64,000 nt of DNA from Shewanella sp. CG12_big_fil_rev_8_21_14_0_65_47_15 (GCF_002783505.1 NZ_PFGL01000044.1:34642-98641); one strand, 5' to 3'; positions 1 through 9,598 are shown, counted from the first letter of the stretch. Made by a program: numbers and translations. Notes: generated from the sequence alone by a model not told the origin.

Positions 1-410
1 ATAACGTCTACCAAGAGTTACAGACGACTATCCATTTCACTAACCGCAGTGGTGTGCGTGCGACTTGTCCCGATTGCCATGTGCCACACAATTGGACCGA
101 TAAGATCGCCCGCAAGATGCAGGCCTCTAAGGAAGTGTGGGGTAAAGTGTTTGGTACTATTAATACCCGTGAGAAGTTTGAAAGCAAACGTCGTGAACTG
201 GCGGAGCACGAGTGGGAAAGGTTAAAGGCAAACGACTCTTTAGAGTGTCGAAACTGCCATAACTTTACCTATATGGACTTTACTCGCCAATCACCTCGGG
301 CGGCGCAGATGCACTCCACCTCGCTGGCGAGCGGAGAAAAAACCTGTATCGACTGCCATAAGGGCATTGCCCACCATCTCCCTGATATGAAAGGGGTAGA
401 AGGTTTCTAA
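1..410 (+). CDS. napC: NapC/NirT-family tetraheme cytochrome c, 3' part
   Basis: This is the C-terminal 135 residues of a membrane-anchored tetraheme c-type cytochrome; the anchor and first hemes lie before the window, and the reading frame is open from base 3. The visible part carries CPDCH, CRNCH and CIDCH heme motifs. The block from [11 protein letters not shown] to the [10 protein letters not shown] ending closely matches enterobacterial NapC, so I prefer NapC (quinol oxidation, electrons to the periplasmic nitrate reductase NapAB) over the related Shewanella quinol dehydrogenase CymA, whose C-terminus differs. It is probably the last gene of a nap operon, because a strong terminator follows within 30 bases. 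Confidence 0.88.
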   Translation, partial: NVYQELQTTIHFTNRSGVRATCPDCHVPHNWTDKIARKMQASKEVWGKVFGTINTREKFESKRRELAEHEWERLKANDSLECRNCHNFTYMDFTRQSPRAAQMHSTSLASGEKTCIDCHKGIAHHLPDMKGVEGF

Positions 411-436
411 TCGCTTAGATATGAACCATTAAGACT

Positions 437-468
437 AAGGCCAAGTGCATTCCACACTTGGCCTTTTT
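437..468 (+). terminator. Rho-independent terminator after napC
   Basis: An 11-bp perfect stem (437-447 with 455-465) with a 7-base loop runs into a short T tract. It lies 27 bases after the napC stop codon. Confidence 0.8.
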
Positions 469-584
469 ATTGGGGCCACGGTTATCAAAGGACTTAACAC
501 TTTGTTGATCCCATCGAGCTTTCTCCCCTTAGGTTCCTGTTAGCATTCATCATTATCAATCCCAGTTTTGTCCGTGAGTAATCC

Positions 585-1745
585 ATGCAACTCGATATTA
601 ACGGTTTAACCCCCGCAGCGTTCTTAGCCCAGTACTGGCAGAAAAAGCCACTGGTGATCCGTCAAGGATTTAAGCATTTTCAAGATTTAGTGTCCCCTGA
701 GGAATTGGCAGGCTTAGCGATGGATGAATTAGTCGAATCGCGGCGAGTTTACCAGCAGGCGGGGCAATGGCATGCGGAGTTTGGTCCCTTTGATTCCTAT
801 GAAAAACTCGGAGAGCGGGATTGGACCTTGATAGTGCAGGCGCTGAATAACTGGCTACCCGATGCCGAAGCATTAATACAATGCTTTGATTTTATTCCCC
901 GTTGGCGCTTCGATGATGTGATGGTCAGCTATGCGACTCCAGGCGGTGGTGTCGGGCCGCATATCGATCTCTACGATGTATTTATCTGTCAGGGTTCAGG
1001 ACGCCGCCGCTGGCGAGTGGGGGATCGTGGCCCGCACCGTGAGTTTGCCGCCCATCCTGCGCTGCTGCACACCGAAGCCTTTGAGCCGATAATCGATACC
1101 GAGTTATTGCCCGGCGATATCCTTTATATCCCCCCTGGGTTTCCCCACGATGGGATAACACTCGAAGAATCATTAAGTTTTTCGGTGGGTTATCGTACGG
1201 CTTCGGCAAAGGATATGGTCAGTGCATTAGCGGATCATTTATCTGAACATGATTTAGGTGCCCAGCAGATTGAAGATCCCGACCGCCAGCTTTCCAGCCG
1301 CAGTGGTTGTGTCGACAAGGCCGATCTTGCGCGTTTACGGACACAACTCACCCAAGTATTAAATGATGACTTGGTCAGTGAGTTTTCCGGCCGCTACTTA
1401 ACCCAGTCAAAATGTGCCTTAGACTTACCCGATGAGCCGCTGGATATTACCCAGAATGAGGTGCTTGCTTGGCTAGACGAGCAGCCACTTATTCGCCTGG
1501 GCGGTTTACGTTGCCTGTATTTTGAGATAAGCCTTGAGCGGGGCATAGTGTTTATCAATGGTGAACGCTACCAACTGCCTGCTGAATTGGCTGACGTCAT
1601 CCCGCTACTCTGTGATGGCAATCTGTTAAGTAAGGCGGTGCTGGCACCTTGGTTAAACAATGCCGAATTTCGGGCACAACTGACTGAATGGGTGAATTTA
1701 GGCTACTGGTATTTTGACGATTTGAGTGACGGAGAGGATGAATAG
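585..1745 (+). CDS. roxA: JmjC-type ribosomal protein L16 arginine hydroxylase
   Basis: A 2-oxoglutarate/Fe(II) oxygenase of the YcfD/RoxA family, which hydroxylates an arginine of ribosomal protein L16 in E. coli. Length 386 aa is close to the family's roughly 370-390. The N-terminal cupin holds the iron triad: HxD at residues 126 and 128 (GPHIDLYD) and the distal histidine at about 188 (PPGFPHDG), spaced as in E. coli YcfD. The C-terminal half is the winged-helix region typical of bacterial ROX proteins. The gene stands alone, with its own terminator and no operon partner. Substrate is inferred from the family. Confidence 0.88.
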   Translation: MQLDINGLTPAAFLAQYWQKKPLVIRQGFKHFQDLVSPEELAGLAMDELVESRRVYQQAGQWHAEFGPFDSYEKLGERDWTLIVQALNNWLPDAEALIQCFDFIPRWRFDDVMVSYATPGGGVGPHIDLYDVFICQGSGRRRWRVGDRGPHREFAAHPALLHTEAFEPIIDTELLPGDILYIPPGFPHDGITLEESLSFSVGYRTASAKDMVSALADHLSEHDLGAQQIEDPDRQLSSRSGCVDKADLARLRTQLTQVLNDDLVSEFSGRYLTQSKCALDLPDEPLDITQNEVLAWLDEQPLIRLGGLRCLYFEISLERGIVFINGERYQLPAELADVIPLLCDGNLLSKAVLAPWLNNAEFRAQLTEWVNLGYWYFDDLSDGEDE

Positions 1746-1776
1746 CCTGATCCAGCAATAGACCCCATGAATAGAT

Positions 1777-1800
1777 AAGGGCGCAAATATGTGCGCCCTT
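1777..1800. terminator. Bidirectional terminator between roxA and crr
   Basis: A symmetrical hairpin with 9-bp arms (1777-1785 and 1792-1800) lies between converging genes. A and T bases flank both arms, so it could serve either strand. Confidence 0.65.
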
Positions 1801-1830
1801 TACAACTGTTTATGCTTCCCCGACGGAGAA

Positions 1831-2340
1831 TTAAAGCTGTACCGTAAAGATCACATCCTTGCCGGCGGTCACGCTTCCCTGGGCTTTATCTAGGTATTTT
1901 ACGTCTTCCATATTGGCGAGCACTACGGGGGTGAGCAAGCTATCTACTTGATCTTTTAGATAATCAATATCGAATGACAGGATAGGATCGCCCACTTTGA
2001 CCTGCTGACCTTCCTCGGCCAAACGCTTAAATCCTTTACCCCTAAGTTCGACTGTGCCGACACCAAAATGAACGAATAATTCTAAACCTTGGGGCGATTC
2101 TATGCTAAACGCATGGTTTGTTTCGAAAATTTTACCAATAGTGCCATCAATTGGCGCGAGGATCAGTTCACCCTTAGGGGCGATGGCTATGCCGTCACCG
2201 ACAATTTTTTCGGCAAAAACCACGTCGGGGACTTTTTCAATGGCCACTATGTCGCCACTCACGGGGGCATAGACCATGATGCCGCCGGCCAAATGGGCCT
2301 GTCCCGATACCAATCGCCTTATTCGGCTTAGAAATCCCAT
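1831..2340 (-). CDS. crr: PTS glucose-type EIIA component
   Basis: The soluble IIA(Glc) phosphocarrier accepts phosphate from HPr and passes it to membrane sugar permeases; in enterics it also controls adenylate cyclase and inducer exclusion. Length 169 aa matches the family. The two active-site histidines are visible: H76 (ETNHAFS) and the phosphorylated H91 (LFVHFGVGT). It is the last gene of a minus-strand operon (ACT gene, ptsH, ptsI, crr), 70 bases after ptsI. No glucose-type EIIBC is present in this window, so the permease partner lies elsewhere. Confidence 0.95.
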   Translation of the reverse strand: MGFLSRIRRLVSGQAHLAGGIMVYAPVSGDIVAIEKVPDVVFAEKIVGDGIAIAPKGELILAPIDGTIGKIFETNHAFSIESPQGLELFVHFGVGTVELRGKGFKRLAEEGQQVKVGDPILSFDIDYLKDQVDSLLTPVVLANMEDVKYLDKAQGSVTAGKDVIFTVQL

Positions 2341-2410
2341 GATGTTGAGCCCCTTTTGCTTGTTTTTGTCATTGTTCTTTTGGTTTGTGAAGCAGCATAA
2401 CGAATAAATT

Positions 2411-4117
2411 TCAATATTTATAGCTTGTTATACACTGCTGTAGGCTTGCAATGCGATCTTGTTGCAGCGCGGTGTGCGCCAGTTCTGAAAATTGTTCAAA
2501 ATGACCTTGGCAAATGGCGGCCTTCACTTCTAGCAGTGAGTTTAAATTGACACTGAGTTCATCAAGCCCCATGCCGAGTAACAGCGGGATCATCATGGGC
2601 GAGCTGCCCAGTTCACCGCAAAGGGACACTTTTACACCCGCTTGCTTAGCTTGGCTAATGGTCATTTTGATTAAGGTTAAAATGGCGGGTGAGAGCGAAG
2701 GATAGTCCCGGGTGAGTTGTGGATTAGTGCGATCCGCCGCCATGGCGTATTGGGTTAAGTCATTGGTGCCAATACTGACAAAATCGAGTCTAGGTAACAT
2801 GGAGGTAAGATTGAGCACGGCCGCGGGTGTCTCAACGACGATACCGTAACTTAGCTCGCCGTAGCCTTTTTCTTCCTCCTCGAGGGCATCCTGGCATTCG
2901 GCGATAAGCTGAAAAATCTGATCGAGTTCTTCTACTTGGTTCACCATAGGAAACATTAGCCGGATAGGGCCGTGGTTGGCGGCCCGCAGAATCGCACGGA
3001 TCTGGGTCTTAAACAGCTCCGGGTGAGCTAAGGTGTAACGCACGCCACGCAGGCCTAAGGCCGGATTGTCTTCAATCTCTTGGCACAGGCAGGGTAATTC
3101 TTTGTCCGCACCTATGTCTAAGGTCCTGATGGTAAATGTTTTTCCCCCTAAGGCATGCAAGGCTTCACAATAGAGGCTGTATTGGGCTTTTTCATCGGGT
3201 AGGGTGCTGACGTTCATCAACATAAACTCGGTACGAAATAAGCCAATACCGTCGGCGCCGACATCACTCACATGGGTGATATCGTTTAGGTTGCCAACAT
3301 TGGCGAGAAGCCCAATCTGGTGGTCATCAAGCGTCTTAGCGGGAACATCCCGATAGGCCTGTAATGCGGCGCGTCTTGCCTGCTCATGGTGCAGGGTGAC
3401 AGTTAAGCGTGCCTGTTGCTCGGGATTTGGGTTAACGCATAGTTCGCCGTTGAGCGCATCGAGCACTAATGGCGTGCCATTGGGGATAAACTCGGCATCA
3501 AACTGACAGCTTAAAATCGCCGGTATGCCCGCGGCTCTGGCCAAAATGGCCGTGTGACTAGTTAAGCCGCCAGTTTTAAGGACGATACCGCTAATATGCT
3601 CCTTAGGTAACAGGGCAAATTCGGCGGGGGTGAGATCCTGTGCCAGCAGAATCGTCGGCGCGGTCAGTTTTTCTAGCCCTTGATCTAATCGGCCATTAAT
3701 GGCGGCGACGAGGCGTTGCCCTAGGCAGCGGACATCCTGTGCGCGATTGGCAAGGTAAGGATCGTCTAATGATTCTAATTCGTTGGCTTGATGCGCAAAA
3801 ATACGTTCTACCGCAACGCTTGCCGATAATTGCAGGGTGCGGATGGCCTCCTTGACTTGATCGTGGAGTTCTTCATCCTGCAGCAGTAACAAATCGGCCT
3901 CGATCAACTGAAAATTTTCACACCCACTCTCGAGTTTGGCTTGGCTGTGGCTGAGTTGCTGTTGAAGCGCTTGTAATGCTTTGACAAATTTGCTTTGCTG
4001 TTGCGGGATCCGTGACAGGGGAATAGGGCGATAATCGAGGTGATTTTCGGTGTGGTTAAGGTGCAGTGCCTGTCCAAAGGCAATACCCGATGACACTATG
4101 ATCCCCGTAATCGACAT
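2411..4117 (-). CDS. ptsI: PTS enzyme I (phosphoenolpyruvate-protein phosphotransferase)
   Basis: Cytoplasmic enzyme I, which takes phosphate from phosphoenolpyruvate and gives it to HPr. Length 568 aa is close to E. coli PtsI (575). Domain order: N-terminal HPr-binding helical region, swivelling phosphohistidine domain with the active histidine at about residue 188 (GGLTSHTAILAR), then the C-terminal TIM barrel with the FRTEFM and CGELGSSP motifs. Lacks a GAF domain, so it is the sugar-type EI rather than nitrogen-type PtsP. It lies between ptsH and crr, 44 bases after ptsH. Confidence 0.96.
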   Translation of the reverse strand: MSITGIIVSSGIAFGQALHLNHTENHLDYRPIPLSRIPQQQSKFVKALQALQQQLSHSQAKLESGCENFQLIEADLLLLQDEELHDQVKEAIRTLQLSASVAVERIFAHQANELESLDDPYLANRAQDVRCLGQRLVAAINGRLDQGLEKLTAPTILLAQDLTPAEFALLPKEHISGIVLKTGGLTSHTAILARAAGIPAILSCQFDAEFIPNGTPLVLDALNGELCVNPNPEQQARLTVTLHHEQARRAALQAYRDVPAKTLDDHQIGLLANVGNLNDITHVSDVGADGIGLFRTEFMLMNVSTLPDEKAQYSLYCEALHALGGKTFTIRTLDIGADKELPCLCQEIEDNPALGLRGVRYTLAHPELFKTQIRAILRAANHGPIRLMFPMVNQVEELDQIFQLIAECQDALEEEEKGYGELSYGIVVETPAAVLNLTSMLPRLDFVSIGTNDLTQYAMAADRTNPQLTRDYPSLSPAILTLIKMTISQAKQAGVKVSLCGELGSSPMMIPLLLGMGLDELSVNLNSLLEVKAAICQGHFEQFSELAHTALQQDRIASLQQCITSYKY

Positions 4118-4161
4118 ATTTATTCCTACAATCGAGTCTTAGCTGCCAGTAACAGCAAAGT

Positions 4162-4419
4162 TTAACTTAAGGTAATTAAGAGTTCAGACACTTTTTCAAC
4201 GGCTTCCTGTGCCTGCTCGCCATCGGCAAACACTCTCACAGTAACCCCCTGGTACAAACCTAAGGTTTGTAATTTAAACAAGCTTTTAGCACTGGCTTGT
4301 TTACCGTTGCATTCCACTAAGACATCGCAATCAAAGGTCTTAGCTTCTTTAACTAAGAGTGCCGCTGGGCGGGTATGGATACCATGTTTTGCGGTGATAG
4401 TGACAGATTTTTCGTACAT
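4162..4419 (-). CDS. ptsH: HPr phosphocarrier protein
   Basis: An 85-aa HPr of standard length. The phosphorylated histidine is H15 in the AKHGIHTRPA motif. The serine region ASAKSLFKLQTLGL is conserved as in enterics, where serine 46 is normally not used for regulation because HPr kinase is absent. It follows the ACT-domain gene by 24 bases and precedes ptsI, so all four genes are probably co-transcribed. Confidence 0.96.
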   Translation of the reverse strand: MYEKSVTITAKHGIHTRPAALLVKEAKTFDCDVLVECNGKQASAKSLFKLQTLGLYQGVTVRVFADGEQAQEAVEKVSELLITLS

Positions 4420-4443
4420 ATTGGATAGACTCTTATGGGCGTA

Positions 4444-4839
4444 TTACGGTGCAGCTTCTGGCTCGATAATTTGGTAGCCCTGTTTTTTTAAGGCGGCAAT
4501 CGCACTGGTTAAGCGATTCTTCTTCACGAGAATATAATCGGTATCGAAGGTTGAAAGCGCAAAAATACTGATTTGCACGTCCGCTAGGGTGCCTGAAACC
4601 TTAGAAAGAATGCCTGTCATTGAAAATCCCAACGGCCCTAAAACCTCTAAGCAGCACCAGTTTGGCTCCTGTTCGAGACTGTCGAGTTTAATGTCGCTGG
4701 AAATCACTAGGGTAAGGCCTTCCTCCGTCTTGCCGATAAAATACACGTCCTCTGCAAATACCTCACTGGGTAATTGGGCATTAGGGCTAAAACTATGGAT
4801 AGTGTATTGCCGTGTGTGGACGGCTAAGGTCATGCGCAT
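4444..4839 (-). CDS. ACT-domain protein at the head of the PTS operon
   Basis: A small protein of about 131 aa with two ACT-like halves, resembling the CASTOR/ACT_7 group (stretches VYFIGKTEEGLTLV and LGPLGFSMTGILSKVSGTLA); such domains usually bind amino acids. The longest ORF begins at a GTG at 4860 with no ribosome-binding site. The ATG at 4839 has GAGGAA seven bases upstream, so I use that; another ATG follows at 4833. It precedes ptsH by 24 bases. A link between amino-acid sensing and the PTS is suggested only by position. Confidence 0.72.
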   Translation of the reverse strand: MRMTLAVHTRQYTIHSFSPNAQLPSEVFAEDVYFIGKTEEGLTLVISSDIKLDSLEQEPNWCCLEVLGPLGFSMTGILSKVSGTLADVQISIFALSTFDTDYILVKKNRLTSAIAALKKQGYQIIEPEAAP

Positions 4840-4940
4840 TGATGCTTCCTCAATCGGCACTGCAAGTTAGGCAGCCTAGTTTGAATTTGGTTACAGCATA
4901 CCCTATAACAGCAATTCCAAGATAGGCAGCAGTGTAAACT

Positions 4941-4970
4941 AAAAGAAGGCGTCCTTAAACGCCTCCTTTT
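4941..4970 (-). terminator. Terminator after the chemoreceptor gene
   Basis: Read on the minus strand, a stem of AAGGAGGCGT-like sequence with one bulge pairs across a short loop and is followed by TCTTTT. It lies about 30 bases past the stop codon of the gene ending at 5002. Confidence 0.65.
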
Positions 4971-5001
4971 ACTACATAAGTGTTTTATTGAGTATCGCAG
5001 A

Positions 5002-6639
5002 TCAGATTTTGAATTGGCCTAAGGTATGTGACATATCTTGGCTAATATTTTGGAGTGATTGGGCGGCGCGGCTATTGCCTTCGTTCGCCGTGACTGACAC
5101 TTCGGTCAACTCCGAGATATTACAAATGTTGCGATTGATTTCCTCGGTCACAAGGGATTGCTCTTCGGTCGCGCTCGCAAGCTGGGTGTTCATGTCGCTG
5201 ATATGGGCAATAAGCTGTAAAATCGCCGCCATCGCTTTACCGGCTTCACGGGCCTGGGCCTGGAGTTCATCGGATTGATGTTGCGTTTGACTGTTGCTCT
5301 TCATCACTGAGCCGACACCGGTTTGAATTTCGGTGATGATTTTTTGAATTTCGTTGGTGGAGTCCTGGGTGCGATTAGCCAGTGCGCGCACTTCATCGGC
5401 GACAACGGCAAATCCTCGACCATGACTGCCCGCCCTTGCGGCCTCGATGGCAGCATTGAGCGCTAACAGGTTAGTCTGCTCAGCAATACCCCGGATCACA
5501 TCGAGAATGCTGCCAATTTGCTCAGATGCAACCCCCAGTTTTTGGGTAATGGCCTCGGAGGCTTTGAGTTCTAGTACGAGTTTTTCAGTGTTGCGCACAG
5601 TGTTATCGATAACCACTTGGCTTTGCTCGGCTTGATCTTTAACGCTGGTGGCGGCATCCGCGGCTTGCTGAGTATTACTTGCCATCTCATGGGTGGTCGA
5701 GAGCATTTGATTGACCGCGGTGGCAACACTGCCCGTTTCTCTGTGGATATGTTCCGCACTTTGATTGGACTCTTTAACCGCCAGCATTAACTGTTTGGCA
5801 TCGTTATCGAGGGATTGTCCTAGGGGTTGTAAATGGCCCACCATATCGCCAATTTTTTGCGCAAAGAGATTATAGGCGAGGGCAAGGTGAGCAATTTCAT
5901 CTTTACCTTGGGTGCTTAAGCGTTGGCTCAAGTCACCTTCACCTTGGGCGATATCCTCTAGTGCGTCGATGGCAGCGTTAAGCGGCGAGGTAATCGAGTG
6001 GTTCAGCACAAGGAAAAAGGCAAAAATAGGCACTGAAATTAAAAACATAATAATCAGATAATCAATGATCACCGCCGTTAAGCTTTGCTTAACATCACTC
6101 AGATACGCGCCTGTGATAATAGTCCAGCCCCACTGTGGATAATAATGAGCGGTGGCCAGCTTATCCTCAATCACCTTAGTGACAGGGTTGACGATGGGAT
6201 ATTCTAAGGAGGTTTTTGACTGACTGCGGGCTAAGGACAACATAGTCGCTAACGGATTTGTGCCATTGGGTAAGCGATAATTGAGCGCCGATGTTCCGAT
6301 AAGCTCGCGGGTTTCACCATGGGCCAATATTTGATTGGCATCATCGATCACAATAAAGTAACCGGCACCGGCATAGCGGGTTTGATTGATCAAGGCGGCA
6401 GCGGTCTTTTTGGCCTCCTCCTCGGTGGTTTTACCGTTGAGTGCATCCTGACGATATACATCAACAACACTTAAGATGCTGCCTAATTGACCATCAATTT
6501 GCAGCCATTTTTGATCGATTAAATTGCTGTACTGTTCTTTAATCGAGAAGCTCGCGAAGCATACAGTGCCAATGGCTGCCATGACTAACATCATCATCAG
6601 CCGTTGCAGTATGGTAAATCGACGCAAAAATGTGATCAT
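5002..6639 (-). CDS. Methyl-accepting chemotaxis protein with periplasmic Cache domain
   Basis: A 545-aa transducer. A first membrane segment (about residues 9-30) is followed by a periplasmic single-Cache domain (about 35-185, with the typical [17 protein letters not shown] and [15 protein letters not shown] blocks), a second membrane segment (about 190-212), a HAMP domain (about 213-265) and the cytoplasmic coiled-coil signalling domain. The hairpin tip [18 protein letters not shown] is intact. It has no CheA/CheW neighbours, so it must join a chemosensory array encoded elsewhere. Cache domains of this type often bind small carboxylates, but the ligand cannot be read from sequence. Confidence 0.93.
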   Translation of the reverse strand: MITFLRRFTILQRLMMMLVMAAIGTVCFASFSIKEQYSNLIDQKWLQIDGQLGSILSVVDVYRQDALNGKTTEEEAKKTAAALINQTRYAGAGYFIVIDDANQILAHGETRELIGTSALNYRLPNGTNPLATMLSLARSQSKTSLEYPIVNPVTKVIEDKLATAHYYPQWGWTIITGAYLSDVKQSLTAVIIDYLIIMFLISVPIFAFFLVLNHSITSPLNAAIDALEDIAQGEGDLSQRLSTQGKDEIAHLALAYNLFAQKIGDMVGHLQPLGQSLDNDAKQLMLAVKESNQSAEHIHRETGSVATAVNQMLSTTHEMASNTQQAADAATSVKDQAEQSQVVIDNTVRNTEKLVLELKASEAITQKLGVASEQIGSILDVIRGIAEQTNLLALNAAIEAARAGSHGRGFAVVADEVRALANRTQDSTNEIQKIITEIQTGVGSVMKSNSQTQHQSDELQAQAREAGKAMAAILQLIAHISDMNTQLASATEEQSLVTEEINRNICNISELTEVSVTANEGNSRAAQSLQNISQDMSHTLGQFKI

Positions 6640-6989
6640 TTGGGTTCCTTAGACGAGCAAGATATTGCGCCACAATATACCTGCGAATGTTTTTTAAGAG
6701 AATCGCGTATGTTCAAATTTCGTGTAAAGCCGTTAGGAATATTAGTGTTTTTTGATCTTAAGCAGGATATTGATAAGGCGAGGATGATGGAATCGCTTGC
6801 CAAGTGACCTAGCTTGTTATTAAGTCGTAATAGCCATCATTCAGTTGCACGGTGAATGATTAAATATCAATAGGTTATGGTATAGTTAAATTGCATCGCG
6901 GGCAAAACTCAGCTAATCAATTGTTTTAGTTTTGATTTTTTAGGTATTTACGCGCAAGATTAATTTACTGTTTAGTTTGAGAATCGATT
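6640..6989. other. Divergent intergenic region between chemoreceptor and DUF3334 genes
   Basis: This 350-base, AT-rich stretch must hold promoters for both divergent genes. It contains an inverted repeat with 8-bp arms (ATCATTCA at 6836-6843, TGAATGAT at 6853-6860; centre spacing 9), which could be an operator. A 33-codon frame from an ATG at 6709 is possible but unsupported. Nothing else stands out. Confidence 0.4.
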
Positions 6990-7718
6990 ATGACTACAAA
7001 TACAATTGTCACTTCGGATGATATTTTACTGAAGTTATGCCACTCGGTAGCCCATGTGCTATCCCATACCAGCGCTAGCCATGTGAGCCATGCGGGTATG
7101 GTACAAAGCATCACTCGTACCCGCCTTAAACCCGATCTTGGCTGCTTTTCTATTTTTGATGGTGGATTTTCGGGCCTAGTTGTCATCAACTTTTCCGCCT
7201 CCGCCGCGATTGAAATCTACCGCCGTTATATGTTGAACATGGGGATGCCGGAAGCGGAATTGGCGTTTTCCCACACCTCCGATGAAGTCGGCAACGTGAT
7301 GGGAGAGCTGATGAACCAGATCCTCGGTGATTTTATCAATAAAATCTCTAAGGAATTACAGACGTCCATCAGCCAGAGTCAGCCAAAAATGTTAACGATT
7401 AACAAAGAGTTGACCATTTCTATCGATGCCAATCTCGACGATCCCGTGGCGAGGCGAGTGTCTTTTAAAACCGAGAATAACCATATTTTTTACCTCGAAT
7501 TCGCCATGGATAAAACTGAATTTATTAAGTTAGATGAGTTTGAATACGATGAAGAATTCGATCCAGATAGCCTGTTGGAACAACATGGTCAAAATGGCAA
7601 CAATACTGCCATATCGAGCACAGTTTCACCCTGGACTAAGATGGCCGATAAGCCCGTAATCGCCAGCCAATTAAATGATGTTGACGCCGATGATCTGCTG
7701 GATCAGTTGGGCATTTAA
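6990..7718 (+). CDS. DUF3334-type protein with CheX/CheC-like features
   Basis: A 242-aa soluble protein that I place with the DUF3334 family of Vibrio and Shewanella; function unproven. The central part (about residues 45-180) has the feel of the CheC/CheX/FliY phosphatase fold: an E-x2-N signature within SDEVGNVMGELMNQ at about residue 99, a long following helix, and a downstream proline. The residue four before the glutamate is histidine rather than the usual Asp/Ser, so a full phosphatase motif is not present. The C-terminal 60 residues are acidic and low in order, ending DADDLLDQLGI. It is divergent from a chemoreceptor gene, which fits a chemotaxis-related role, but that is inference. 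Confidence 0.6.
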   Translation: MTTNTIVTSDDILLKLCHSVAHVLSHTSASHVSHAGMVQSITRTRLKPDLGCFSIFDGGFSGLVVINFSASAAIEIYRRYMLNMGMPEAELAFSHTSDEVGNVMGELMNQILGDFINKISKELQTSISQSQPKMLTINKELTISIDANLDDPVARRVSFKTENNHIFYLEFAMDKTEFIKLDEFEYDEEFDPDSLLEQHGQNGNNTAISSTVSPWTKMADKPVIASQLNDVDADDLLDQLGI

Positions 7719-7729
7719 GCAGATAAGTG

Positions 7730-7766
7730 CTTGTAAGACGAATGCTAAACCATTCGTCTATACAAG
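7730..7766 (+). terminator. Hairpin after DUF3334 gene
   Basis: A long stem (7730-7744 with 7751-7766, one unpaired A) follows the stop codon by 12 bases. The T tract is poor, so it may be a weak terminator or an mRNA-stabilising end. Confidence 0.45.
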
Positions 7767-7822
7767 TTGATTGAACTGTTTTAGTATCGTCGCAAAATAA
7801 TAACTAAGGTTAAAAACCCGCT

Positions 7823-8869
7823 ATGGCATCGAAAGCGACCTCGATCGATATTGCTTATCGTGCTGGTGTATCCCAGTCAACGGTTTCCCGTGCCCTGAGA
7901 AACAGCCCGTTAGTCAATTTAGAGACCCGTCAGCGAATTCAAGCGATTGCGAAGGAGTTGAACTACAAAGTCGATAAAAATGCCAGTAATCTTCGCACCC
8001 AAAATAGCCATACATTGGCGCTGTTATTATGTGAAGATCCCACCAATGATGACTCATTAATCAATCCTTTTTTTCTGTCGATGTTAGGGTCTATCACCCG
8101 GGCAACAGCGCAGCAAGGCTATGATTTACTTGTTTCTTTTCAGCAATTATCCAGCGACTGGCATGCCGATTACGAGGACAGTAATAAGGCCGATGGCATT
8201 ATTCTGCTCGGCTATGGCGACTATATGGACTACGAGCAAAAGCTCGAACGGTTATTGGCCCAAAACACCCATTTTGTGATTTGGGGGGCTGAACACAACA
8301 ATAAGTCCGTATTGTCAATCGGTTGCGATAATCATCAGGGCGGTTTAATCGCGACAGAACATTTGATTTCCCTTGGACGTAAAGCATTTGCCTTCTTAGG
8401 CGATGCATCGAGCCACAGTCCCGAGTTTAGGGATAGATACCTAGGGCATGTTAAAGCCTTACACATGGCCAATATTCCCGTTGATAGCAGTAAACAAGTA
8501 TCGGCCATTAGCACTGAAAGCTCGGGCTATGATGCGGCTATGTCACTGCTGGAACGGGGCGCGAAATTTGATGCGATTTTTGCCGCCAGTGATTTAATTG
8601 CCATCGGCGCTATTCGAGCACTCAAAGAAAAGGGGATAGCGGTGCCGGAACAGGTTGCCGTGGTCGGTTATGACGATATTCCCGTTGCCAGCTTTGCCAA
8701 CCCACCATTGACGACCATTAAACAAAATACCCAGTTAGCCGGCGAAATTTTAGTGGAGAGTGTGCTTAAGCTGATCCGCGGTATCGAAGTCAGCCCACAA
8801 CTTATTCCAACCACATTAGTGGTCCGTAGTTCCTGCGGCATAGACAGTACGCCAATAGCGGCGCTATAA
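7823..8869 (+). CDS. LacI-family transcriptional regulator
   Basis: A 348-aa repressor of the LacI/GalR type. Residues about 4-50 are the DNA-binding helix-turn-helix and hinge (IAYRAGVSQSTVSRALRNSP), and the rest is a periplasmic-binding-protein-like effector domain ending with the usual TTLVVRSSCG block. No sugar transport or catabolic genes lie beside it, so the effector and targets are unknown; PTS genes are only 3 kb away, but on the other strand and with other genes between. Confidence 0.9.
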   Translation: MASKATSIDIAYRAGVSQSTVSRALRNSPLVNLETRQRIQAIAKELNYKVDKNASNLRTQNSHTLALLLCEDPTNDDSLINPFFLSMLGSITRATAQQGYDLLVSFQQLSSDWHADYEDSNKADGIILLGYGDYMDYEQKLERLLAQNTHFVIWGAEHNNKSVLSIGCDNHQGGLIATEHLISLGRKAFAFLGDASSHSPEFRDRYLGHVKALHMANIPVDSSKQVSAISTESSGYDAAMSLLERGAKFDAIFAASDLIAIGAIRALKEKGIAVPEQVAVVGYDDIPVASFANPPLTTIKQNTQLAGEILVESVLKLIRGIEVSPQLIPTTLVVRSSCGIDSTPIAAL

Positions 8870-9029
8870 ATCTATTTTTAATCAAAACTGCTAGATGATT
8901 AATTATGTCAATACTGCCATATTCGATAGCGTAAGAGAGCATAAATTTTTATATCAAATAGCTGCAAAAGCGGCCAGTTTTATGGAGTTAAGCCGATGAG
9001 GCCATATTTAAAAGCGATTTATGCCCTGC

Positions 9030-9598
9030 AAACAGCGTAGCGCATAAAAGACATTAGCCGGTAGGAGGCATTTTGTTAATCATTGCGTCATTATTACTTA
9101 TCTTATGTGGTTTAGTTCATTCGATCCTTGGTGAACGCTACATTCTGATCCGTTTGTTTAAGCGTGACAATTTGCCACATATTTTCGGAAGTGATCAATT
9201 TACAAAAGGTACTCTTCGGTTTGCGTGGCATATAACAAGTTTTGCTTGGTTTGGTTTTGCGGCACTCTTAGTGTTACTGCCTGATTCGAGAATATTACTT
9301 TTTACTGTCAGCATTATATTTGCTCTAAGTGGCGTTTTTTCTGCTTACTACACTAAAGGTAAGCATTTATCATGGTTGGTGTTTTGGGTTATCAGCGCAT
9401 TAACACTAACGAGTGCGGTTAATGGCTAACAAATGCCAGCACAATGCGCCTTCGGCGCTCGACTCGCAGCAAGTTGCGCGCGTGCGCGTTTTCCCGGATG
9501 GCGTATTTGATGGAAAACTAATAAGTTCTTTGTAATACAGTTAGTTAACAATACGCGTTTATACTGGTCTAATGAAGTAAACAGTGCAGCGCATAAAA
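9030..9598. repeat. Pair of near-identical 20-base direct repeats flanking the small membrane gene
   Basis: The stretch at 9030-9049 and that at 9579-9598 match at 18 of 20 positions (form AAACAGYGYAGCGCATAAAA), 549 bases apart. Each lies just before a new gene: the small membrane protein at 9073 and the accessory segment leading to the serine hydrolase. Such spaced repeats suggest that the interval between them is a discrete mobile unit. Confidence 0.6.
9073..9429 (+). CDS. Small four-helix membrane protein, unknown function
   Basis: A 118-aa protein with a TTG start preceded by a clear GGAGG ribosome-binding site at 9063-9067. Four hydrophobic segments are visible at about residues 1-18, 50-69, 74-91 and 98-114, with one basic loop (ERYILIRLFKRDN). 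I do not recognise a characterised family. It sits between a LacI regulator and an attC-like sequence, in a patch that looks inserted. The strong Shine-Dalgarno sequence and coherent membrane topology argue that it is a real gene. Confidence 0.65.
   Translation: MLIIASLLLILCGLVHSILGERYILIRLFKRDNLPHIFGSDQFTKGTLRFAWHITSFAWFGFAALLVLLPDSRILLFTVSIIFALSGVFSAYYTKGKHLSWLVFWVISALTLTSAVNG

Noticed and set aside
6709..6807. 33-codon ORF in the chemoreceptor upstream region
   Set aside because: It has only a weak AAGAGA upstream, mixed composition and no recognisable homologue; it lies in a divergent promoter region.
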